A DNA stretch of 20,052 nucleotides from JASLBX01 sp036374175 (lineage in GTDB: Bacteria > Actinomycetota > Actinomycetes > Jiangellales > Jiangellaceae), in NCBI GenBank assembly GCA_036374175.1, contig DASUUH010000127.1:1-20052 (forward strand). The letters are read 5' to 3'. The notes beneath the pieces are model-generated. The model did no database searches. It was not told the origin of the DNA and saw only the letters and a list, made by a program, of their open reading frames with translations. A program made the position numbers and the translations under genes. Below are positions 14,304 through 20,052 of the stretch, one piece after another. How positions within the stretch are numbered: the first letter of the stretch is position 1; every line of letters starts with the position of its first letter.

Positions 14304-15887
14304 TCAGGGCTTGTGTATCGGGAATTCACCCCACGGCAGCAGGCCATGCTCGGCGGCGAAGAGCGTTGCCGCGGCTCTGGAGGACACCCCCATCTTGCGG
14401 TAGGCGTTCTGGACATGACGGTCGGCGGTCTTGGTCGCTATGCCCAGTGCGCGAGCCACCTGCTTGGTCTGCAGCCCACGGGCGAGCAGGGCCACCACCT
14501 CTACCTCGCGCTCGGTGAGTCCCGCGGGGCGCTCCCTCGGTGGCGCCTTCTCGCCGGCGGCTTCGAGCACCGCCGAGGCCATTTCAGGATCGAGCTTTCC
14601 CTCCTTGGCCCGTTCAACCGTGATCTCAGCCGCGTCCGCGGGCGAGAAGGCCTCCCGGTACGCCCGGGGTTCGGTCTTGGCGCGAAAGGCATCGGCGGCT
14701 GCGAGTAGCCGGCAGGCCGGGGATAGGGACGGTGCGCCGACGCCACGGTGATACCCGGAACCGTCGACTCGCTCGTGATGGGCACACGCGATGTTCGCCA
14801 GCGGAACAAGGAATGGGGAACGGAAGAGCACCCGCTCGGTGTGGTACGGGTGGAGTCGCACCTGTTCCCACTCATCGGCGGTAAGCGGTCCCGGCTTCTC
14901 CCAGACGCGGGGATGCACCGCCGTCCGGCCCAGGTCGTGGAGGTAGCCGGCGCGGCGCATCGCGTTGACTTCGGACCTGCTCAGCCCCAAGAGTGTGCCC
15001 GCTTGGGCGGCGAGTTCTCCCACCCCGTAGGCGTGACCCGACAGGTAAGGCGACGCCAGGTCGGAGAAGGCGCCCATGGCGGCGAGGGCGCGGTCGATAG
15101 CCGCTGCCTGCAAGGTCAGCCAGGGTTCAGGCTCGGTGGCGAGCACGGCTTCCCACACCGAATCTGCGGCGTCGTCACCGAAGATGTCGGAGGCGTTTTC
15201 GACGAAGGCCTTGGCGATTGTCGGGTCGAACGCGTGCCCTGCCCGGCTGCGGATGGTCTCCACAACATGGTGGTCGTCGCCGATCAGCCGCTGGTACGCG
15301 GCGTCGCGTCCGATCTGGGCGATCCGGATCGGTAGAGGAATGTCTTCTTCCTTCGCCCGGCGCAGATTACTCCAACCGTCCCAGCGCTCGGTGAGGTAGG
15401 GAAACAAGCCGTGGATCGAGGCAGGAAGACCCATCTGCTCCGCCAGCATTTCGGCCACTTCGCAGATGGCGATGAAATGCGGCTTGCGGATCTGGGCGGC
15501 CTTGGGAAGTCCGACGGTGACCTGGTAGGCGCGTAGTGGCCAGCGCGCGTGCGGATCGGGCAGAGCCCCGAGCGCGCCGGCAGCGGCCTCGATCGGAGAA
15601 CCGTACATACGGTGGACGCCGCTGTTGGTCATGCTGCCATGGAAGATGCGAACGCCGATCTCGGCGTCGGTGGTGCATCCGACGTGCATGAGCAGCGCGG
15701 CGTAGTAGGTGCGTGACGCCGTCGTCGAATCGACACCGAGGACGTCGCACAGCCGCATCGTGGTCAACGTGGCCTGGAGCCCGTGCTCGAAGGGAAAGCC
15801 CATGCCGAGGTCGGTGGCCAGACACAGCGAGGCGATCACCTCGGCGGATCTGATCCGTTCTTTGTCAGGCGCTTGCTCGCCCTGCAT
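14304..15887 (-). CDS. Double-HD-domain LuxR-type regulator, copy 2
   Basis: This is a 527-residue protein, exactly the length of its paralog at 12270 and clearly more than half identical by eye across the whole chain. The first HD region is likewise degenerate (LLMHVGCT, LTERWDGWSNLRRA). The second is intact, with His317-Asp318 in YLHDLGRTA, LHPYHTERVL and HHERVDGSGYHRG, again GYH in place of GYP. The LuxR helix-turn-helix near the end reads LTEREVEVVALLARG...TKTADRHVQNAY. The DNA-recognition region differs at only a few positions, so the two proteins may bind related sites or form heterodimers (inference). ATG 15887 has TAGTCT ending 6 bases upstream, again suggesting a leaderless mRNA. A hairpin separates it from the secreted-protein gene upstream. 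Confidence 0.9.
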   Translation of the reverse strand: MQGEQAPDKERIRSAEVIASLCLATDLGMGFPFEHGLQATLTTMRLCDVLGVDSTTASRTYYAALLMHVGCTTDAEIGVRIFHGSMTNSGVHRMYGSPIEAAAGALGALPDPHARWPLRAYQVTVGLPKAAQIRKPHFIAICEVAEMLAEQMGLPASIHGLFPYLTERWDGWSNLRRAKEEDIPLPIRIAQIGRDAAYQRLIGDDHHVVETIRSRAGHAFDPTIAKAFVENASDIFGDDAADSVWEAVLATEPEPWLTLQAAAIDRALAAMGAFSDLASPYLSGHAYGVGELAAQAGTLLGLSRSEVNAMRRAGYLHDLGRTAVHPRVWEKPGPLTADEWEQVRLHPYHTERVLFRSPFLVPLANIACAHHERVDGSGYHRGVGAPSLSPACRLLAAADAFRAKTEPRAYREAFSPADAAEITVERAKEGKLDPEMASAVLEAAGEKAPPRERPAGLTEREVEVVALLARGLQTKQVARALGIATKTADRHVQNAYRKMGVSSRAAATLFAAEHGLLPWGEFPIHKP

Positions 15888-15893
15888 AAGCCG

Positions 15894-15899
15894 AGACTA
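15894..15899 (-). promoter_or_regulatory. -10 box of the leaderless second HD/LuxR gene
   Basis: On the minus strand TAGTCT is followed by 6 bases and ATG (15887). No convincing -35 is visible because the upstream hairpin occupies that region. Confidence 0.4.
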
Positions 15900-15911
15900 C
15901 TGTCGCCGACG

Positions 15912-15948
15912 GCGCCTGAGACCCGGCGCACTACCGGGTCCCAGGCGC
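15912..15948 (-). terminator. Hairpin after the secreted-protein gene
   Basis: Bases 15912-15926 pair with 15934-15948: a 15-bp stem with one A-C mismatch and a 7-base loop. It lies 31 bases after the stop of the secreted protein and just before the second regulator's -10 box. No U-tract follows. Confidence 0.6.
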
Positions 15949-15965
15949 GCCCCCCGCCGGAATTT

Positions 15966-15977
15966 CGTCTCGAGACG
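15966..15977. repeat. 12-bp perfect palindrome after the secreted-protein gene
   Basis: CGTCTCGAGACG starts 3 bases beyond the stop codon of the secreted-protein gene. It could be part of the termination region or a protein-binding site. Nothing further can be said. Confidence 0.3.
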
Positions 15978-15979
15978 GA

Positions 15980-16426
15980 TCAACCTGTCGCGGGCAGCAC
16001 TCGGATGGTTCCGGCGAAGCACGAGTTCTCAGCGTCGTAGAGCTGGCCCTCCTCGTGCACCTGGCTGCCTGCGAACTGACCTTCGGCGACCCGTCCGTTC
16101 ATCACGACGGTGCCGGTCTTGAGGTTGAGGACCCCGCTGAGCCGCGCGAGATACGTGTCGCCAACCTGCCAGTCGAAGTCGACGTGGAGCACGCTGTCGG
16201 TCTGTCGAAGTCCAGTGAGCCGGGTCTCGAGTGGCTCGGATGCACCGGTCGGGCCCTGCGCGGTGCCGTGCCACACACCAGCGGCGACGGCGCACTTGTC
16301 GAAGGACCAGATGAGCGGTGCGGAATCCGAAGCGGCGGCCGGCTGGACAAGAGCGATCGGCACAGCGGCCGCGACTGCGAGGGCTGCGATCGGCCGGCCG
16401 TGGCGCATGACACGTGTGAAGATCAT
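15980..16426 (-). CDS. Small secreted protein of unknown function
   Basis: This 148-residue protein starts at ATG 16426 (MIFTRVMRHGRP), chosen because a GGAGGGGG Shine-Dalgarno lies about 8 bases upstream and a normal signal peptide follows; longer starts lack both. The signal peptide has a basic start, a hydrophobic core of Ala/Val/Leu at about 12-27 and a probable cleavage after AAA at residue 32. The mature part of about 115 residues is mostly beta-strand by appearance (TRLTGLRQTDSVLHVDFDWQ, YLARLSGVLNLKTGTVVMNG). It has exactly two cysteines (45 and 136), likely one disulfide joining its ends. I do not recognise the family. It lies 94 bases downstream of the ATP-binding LuxR regulator on the same strand and may be co-transcribed with it or controlled by it. 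Confidence 0.78.
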   Translation of the reverse strand: MIFTRVMRHGRPIAALAVAAAVPIALVQPAAASDSAPLIWSFDKCAVAAGVWHGTAQGPTGASEPLETRLTGLRQTDSVLHVDFDWQVGDTYLARLSGVLNLKTGTVVMNGRVAEGQFAGSQVHEEGQLYDAENSCFAGTIRVLPATG

Positions 16427-16520
16427 GAGAGGTTCCCCCTCCGTTACTGCCGCCAAACACGCGGCTGACTCTCTGGACCGTAGGCGTGCGCCGCCTGCGA
16501 CGAATCGGGGAACTCCCTTG

Positions 16521-19301
16521 TCAATCCCTGTGCCCGGATTGCAGTTGCCGGGCCAGCTCGGTTCTGGAGCGCACGCCGAGTTTGCGGTAAACCCGAGTGA
16601 GCACCGCTTCGACGGTCTTCGCGCTCAGGAAGAGTCGGGCGCCGATTTCGCGGTTCGTCGCTCCGGTGGCGGCCAGCTCCGCGACCGACAGCTCACCGGC
16701 GGTGAGCTCGCTACCACCGTGAGTGCCGGCAGCGCGGTCCAGCTCTTCCCGCGCCCGGGCGGCCCACAATAGGGCGCCGGCAGCGGTGAAGATGTCCAGT
16801 GCCTCGGTCAAGGCCCGCCGTGCGGACGCCTTCTGTCGCGCCCGCCGCCGCCCGACGCCGAGGGCCAGCAGTGATCGAGCACGTTCGAGCGGCATCTCGA
16901 GCTCGTCCATCAGCTGCACCGACTGCGCCAGACTGTCCAGTGCCCGCTTGAGGTCGCCGCCGTGAGCCTGGATCAGGCCCTCGCAGCGGGCCGCCAACGC
17001 GCGGCAGCCGGGCAGGTTCAAGCGGTCAGCCTGGGACCAGAGGTGGACCGTCACCTCGTTCGCGTCGTCGAGTCGCCCCACACCGAGGAAGGCCTCCACC
17101 GCGTCCCCCTCCCAGTGATACGTGCCGGGATGGCCCCACTGCGTCTGGGCGAGAAGGTCGCGGAGGTCGGACTCGTACCGGTACGCGGCCTCGTGGTCGC
17201 GCGCCGAGACCTCAATGAAGCCGAGTACCAGGAGGTTCTGCACCTCGAAGATGGCGTCACCGGTTGCCCGAGCCATCCGCCGGCCCTCATGAGCAAAGCG
17301 GCGGCCGGTGTCCAAGTGACCCTGCCAGGCAGCGACATGAGCGCGGACATAGAGCGGGAACTGGTCGTGCACTCCGTCGGAGGTGGTTCGGTAGCCGTCC
17401 TCGGCGAGAGCATTCGCAACGTCCAGCCGGCCCCTGCGAATCTCGGCTTCGGCACGATGCAACGCAAACCCGGCCTCTGACATCAGGTCGTTGAAGCCCC
17501 GGGCTCGGTTCGAAAGCTCGTGGAGTAGCCGGATGGCTCCGGCCTGATCCTCGTGGGTATAGGTGGCCTCCCAGGCCAGCAGCAGTTCGGGGTGGTTGTA
17601 CACCGGCGGTGCGTCCCACGGATATGTCCGTGCCAGCGCCCACGCTTCCGATTCGGTGCATGGGACGCCCGCGAAGAAGTCGCCGTGGGCTTCGAGCATT
17701 GCCGCGCGCGAGGCAAGGGAACTGTTGTCGCCAGCGTGGGCCGTGGTGCGCGCCGTCGCCAATACTCTGCAAGCTTCGCTGAGATCACCCTGACTGATAT
17801 AGGCGGTACCAATGCCAAGAAGTATCTCGATCTCGTCGGAGGGCAGGAGCCCTGGTTGCGTCGACGCTTCGTGCAGGAGTGCGACGCTGGCCCCGATGTT
17901 CTGACCGACCAGTTCGGCTAGGGCGGTAAGGCAGCGCGCTCGATGCGGTCCCGGCGGCACCGCGGCCGCGAGCGGCTGAAGCACGGCACGTGCCGCCGCC
18001 TCTTCCCCAACCTGTCCGAACCAGCCTGCTGCATCGACAGCGCGCCGTACCCGGTCCTCTACCGCTTCCTCCGGGGTCAGTTCGTATGCGTACCGAGCTA
18101 GCTCGGCAGCCGTGGCCATCGCCGCCCGACCGGCCGCTTCGCCCGCGGCCGCCTCGACCTCCCGCGCCGTGTGCTCGTCTACCGCTGATGCGCTGAGCGC
18201 GCGGTGCCGGGCCCGCTGGACTTGATCGTCCACGACGGAGGACAACGTCGCGTGCATTGTGCGCACGGTCACCGGATCAGCTTCTTCCCGGCATACGGCC
18301 GCCAGCAGCGGGTGATCGAACTCGATCACGTTGCCGGCGCGCCGGATCACCCCGGCCGCCTCCGCCTCGGCCAAGCCGTCTGGGCCGCCGATCTCGGCCA
18401 GGACCCTTGTCGTCGGTCGGGCCAGCAAGGCTGCGGCCAGCACCGTCCGGCGTCCGTCCGGGGAGATGCCGGCGAGTCGAGCGGCCAGCACGGGACGGTG
18501 CCGCTGCGGGACCGGCAGATCGGCGACACCCGGCGGGATGGGCGCGGCAGCACGGGCCAACTCGATGGCGAGGAACGGATTGCCACCCGAAAGCTGGTAC
18601 AACATCGCGGCCCGCCGGCGCGTCGGCATCACGCCCGTGCTGAGCGCCACCACATGTGCGATCTCCGGTTCGTCCAACGGCCCCACGGCGACGACCGCAC
18701 GCGGCTCCGGTAACAGCATCGCGACCTCGCTGTCGTCGTTACCACGCACGGCGGCTGCCACGGCGAACTGTGGGCCGGCGAGCCGGCGAATCGCGAACTC
18801 GAGCACGCCGCGCGTCGGCGAGTCCAGCCACTGCACGTCGTCGAGGACCACAAGCAGCCGCTGCCGCTGTGCCATGGCCTGGAGCACCCCAAGAGCGGCA
18901 AGGTTGACCGCCAGAACGTCGGCGCCGTGCTCGGGCGGGGTCGTGCGCAGTAGCACGACATCAAGTGCCCTGCGCAGCGGGGCAGGCAGATCCGGGCCGA
19001 ACTCGCCGACGTCCGCCCCGATCAGATCCACGAGACCTAGGAACGGCAGGTCTGACTCAGAGGCGGCTGCACGGGAGCGCCGCACAACGAAACCGAGGTT
19101 GGCTGCGTCGGCGGCTACAGCGTCTAGCAGCGTCGTCTTGCCGATGCCCGCGGGGCCCACGAACAGGACCGATCCCGGCGGAACAGCGCAAACGCGCGCA
19201 CGTGCGGCTGAAAACTCACGCGTACGCCCAACGAACAGTGGTCCATCCGGCACGATGCCCCCAAAACCGGATGTCGCAGGCCCAGGGAACGTCCCGATCA
19301 T
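16521..19301 (-). CDS. Large ATP-binding LuxR-family (LAL) transcriptional regulator
   Basis: This 926-residue regulator belongs to the LAL/MalT-like class: a signal-responsive STAND-type ATPase that activates transcription. An N-terminal LFVGRTREF sequence leads to the Walker A motif GPAGIGKT (49-56) and Walker B LLVVLDD (149-155) followed by VQWLDSP. The middle (about 400-850) is helical and repeat-like (tetratricopeptide type), usual for ligand sensing. The C-terminal 65 residues are a LuxR helix-turn-helix (LTAGELSVAELAATGATNREI, LSAKTVEAVLTRVYRKLGVRS). ATG 19301 is the annotated start; GTG 19253 (VPDGPLFVGR) is an alternative with G-rich sequence just upstream. The gene diverges from uvrB over only 72 bases. 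Its target is unknown; the secreted protein downstream is the nearest candidate. Confidence 0.93.
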   Translation of the reverse strand: MIGTFPGPATSGFGGIVPDGPLFVGRTREFSAARARVCAVPPGSVLFVGPAGIGKTTLLDAVAADAANLGFVVRRSRAAASESDLPFLGLVDLIGADVGEFGPDLPAPLRRALDVVLLRTTPPEHGADVLAVNLAALGVLQAMAQRQRLLVVLDDVQWLDSPTRGVLEFAIRRLAGPQFAVAAAVRGNDDSEVAMLLPEPRAVVAVGPLDEPEIAHVVALSTGVMPTRRRAAMLYQLSGGNPFLAIELARAAAPIPPGVADLPVPQRHRPVLAARLAGISPDGRRTVLAAALLARPTTRVLAEIGGPDGLAEAEAAGVIRRAGNVIEFDHPLLAAVCREEADPVTVRTMHATLSSVVDDQVQRARHRALSASAVDEHTAREVEAAAGEAAGRAAMATAAELARYAYELTPEEAVEDRVRRAVDAAGWFGQVGEEAAARAVLQPLAAAVPPGPHRARCLTALAELVGQNIGASVALLHEASTQPGLLPSDEIEILLGIGTAYISQGDLSEACRVLATARTTAHAGDNSSLASRAAMLEAHGDFFAGVPCTESEAWALARTYPWDAPPVYNHPELLLAWEATYTHEDQAGAIRLLHELSNRARGFNDLMSEAGFALHRAEAEIRRGRLDVANALAEDGYRTTSDGVHDQFPLYVRAHVAAWQGHLDTGRRFAHEGRRMARATGDAIFEVQNLLVLGFIEVSARDHEAAYRYESDLRDLLAQTQWGHPGTYHWEGDAVEAFLGVGRLDDANEVTVHLWSQADRLNLPGCRALAARCEGLIQAHGGDLKRALDSLAQSVQLMDELEMPLERARSLLALGVGRRRARQKASARRALTEALDIFTAAGALLWAARAREELDRAAGTHGGSELTAGELSVAELAATGATNREIGARLFLSAKTVEAVLTRVYRKLGVRSRTELARQLQSGHRD

Positions 19302-19343
19302 ATCGCCGGGGGTGCTGATGCAGCTCGAATCCGACGCGAGCCA

Positions 19344-19374
19344 TTGTCAGTGGCGGGACGTACCTTTATAGGCG
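19344..19374 (+). promoter_or_regulatory. RecA-independent (PafBC-type) DNA-damage promoter of uvrB, leaderless
   Basis: TTGTCAGTG (19344-19352), exactly 8 bases, then TACCTT (19361-19366) match the published mycobacterial RecA-NDp consensus tTGTCRgtg-N8-TAnnnT. GTG 19374 lies 7 bases after the -10 box, so the transcript should begin at the start codon. I found no LexA-type site (TCGAAC-N4-GTTCGA). Confidence 0.8.
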
Positions 19375-20052
19375 TGCGCGCAGCAAGTGAACTCACCCGT
19401 ACCGTCCATCCCTTCGAGGTCGTAAGTGAGTGGCAGCCTTCGGGCGACCAGCCGCAGGCCATCGACGAGCTCGAGCGGCGGATAAGGGCGGGGGAGCGGG
19501 ACGTCGTCCTGTTGGGGGCAACAGGTACCGGTAAGAGTGCGACGACGGCCTGGCTGGTCGAGCGGCTGCAGCGGCCGACTCTGGTCATGGCGCCGAACAA
19601 GACACTGGCCGCGCAGCTGGCCAACGAGTTCCGCGAGTTGCTGCCGCACAACGCGGTCGAGTACTTCGTGTCCTACTACGACTACTACCAGCCCGAGGCG
19701 TACGTCCCGCAGACCGACACCTACATCGAGAAGGACTCCTCGATCAACGAGGAGGTCGAGCGGCTGCGTCACTCCGCCACCAACAGCCTGCTGACCCGGC
19801 GCGACGTGATCGTGGTCTCGACCGTCTCCTGCATCTACGGCCTCGGCACCCCGCAGGAGTACGTCGACCGGATGCTGCGGCTGCGCGTGGGCGAGGCAGG
19901 GCACGACCGCGACTCGATCCTGCGCCGCCTGGTCGAGATCCAGTACACCCGCAACGACATGTCGTTCACCCGCGGCACCTTCCGGGTCCGGGGCGACACC
20001 CTGGAGATCTTCCCGGTCTACGAGGAGCACGCCGTCCGGATCGAGTTCTTCG
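19374..20052 (+). CDS. uvrB: Excinuclease ABC subunit B, N-terminal part (runs off window)
   Basis: UvrB is the damage-verifying helicase-like subunit of nucleotide excision repair; it is loaded by UvrA and then recruits the nuclease UvrC. The first 226 residues are visible. They contain FEVVSEWQPSGDQPQAI, Walker A GATGTGKS (48-55), APNKTLAAQLANEF (motif Ia), the beta-hairpin region YYDYYQPEAYVPQTDTYIEKD that clamps DNA at the lesion, SSINEEVERLRHSAT, and SCIYGLG. The GTG at 19374 gives MRAASELTRTVHPFEVVS, the usual actinobacterial start. Nothing is disrupted; the gene simply leaves the window. The promoter indicates induction by DNA damage. It diverges from the LAL regulator. Confidence 0.97.
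   Translation, partial: MRAASELTRTVHPFEVVSEWQPSGDQPQAIDELERRIRAGERDVVLLGATGTGKSATTAWLVERLQRPTLVMAPNKTLAAQLANEFRELLPHNAVEYFVSYYDYYQPEAYVPQTDTYIEKDSSINEEVERLRHSATNSLLTRRDVIVVSTVSCIYGLGTPQEYVDRMLRLRVGEAGHDRDSILRRLVEIQYTRNDMSFTRGTFRVRGDTLEIFPVYEEHAVRIEFF

Noticed and set aside
14282..14416. Longer N-terminus for the small membrane protein
   Set aside because: The extension overlaps the 3' end of the preceding regulator and its sequence is antisense-like; GTG 14281 gives a sensible start.
19325..19340. LexA/SOS box upstream of uvrB (TCGAAT...)
   Set aside because: Only one half-site resembles TCGAAC; the second half does not match GTTCGA.
18331..19371. 346-codon plus-strand open frame opposite the LAL regulator
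   Set aside because: Low-complexity Arg/Ala/Ser composition typical of GC-rich antisense frames; the opposite strand carries clear Walker motifs.

Overview
The window is chromosomal DNA from a GC-rich actinobacterium. The evidence is codon use strongly biased to G/C at third positions, many GTG starts, TANNNT -10 boxes placed 6-7 bases before start codons (leaderless genes), an actinobacterial four-domain ribosomal protein S1, a CoaE fused to a GrpB domain, and the order rpsA - coaE - uvrB. Mycobacterium tuberculosis has the same order (Rv1630, Rv1631, Rv1633). I cannot name the genus from sequence alone.

Layout. Positions 1-3266 (+) hold the end of a polytopic membrane protein, translationally coupled to a 936-residue exported protein built from Leu/Gly heptad repeats and anchored by a C-terminal helix. 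Positions 3267-3564 hold a terminator-like hairpin, a good promoter and a structured leader for rpsA (3565-5028), which ends in a 20-bp perfect hairpin. Next on + are a lipoprotein (5153-5818), a membrane protein with a C-terminal endonuclease/exonuclease/phosphatase domain (5852-7738), and coaE-grpB (7741-8922). A pyridoxamine-oxidase-like flavoprotein (-, 8965-9624) diverges from a MocR/PdxR-type regulator (+, 9693-11102).

From 12210 back to 11071 and from 19301 back to 12270 everything is on the minus strand: an FMO-like flavoprotein, two paralogous 527-residue regulators (two HD-type domains plus a LuxR helix-turn-helix) separated by a small membrane protein, a small secreted protein, and a large ATP-binding LuxR regulator. 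The last gene diverges from uvrB (+, 19374 to the window edge), whose promoter matches the RecA-independent (PafBC-type) DNA-damage promoter.

Working together: rpsA, coaE and uvrB are housekeeping genes. The DNA between coaE and uvrB is an accessory, regulator-rich block of about 10.4 kb. The observations most worth following are the uvrB damage promoter, the folded rpsA leader that begins at the predicted transcription start, and the tandem double-HD/LuxR regulators, whose duplication includes a conserved 3' hairpin. I saw no tRNA, rRNA, insertion sequence or CRISPR array.
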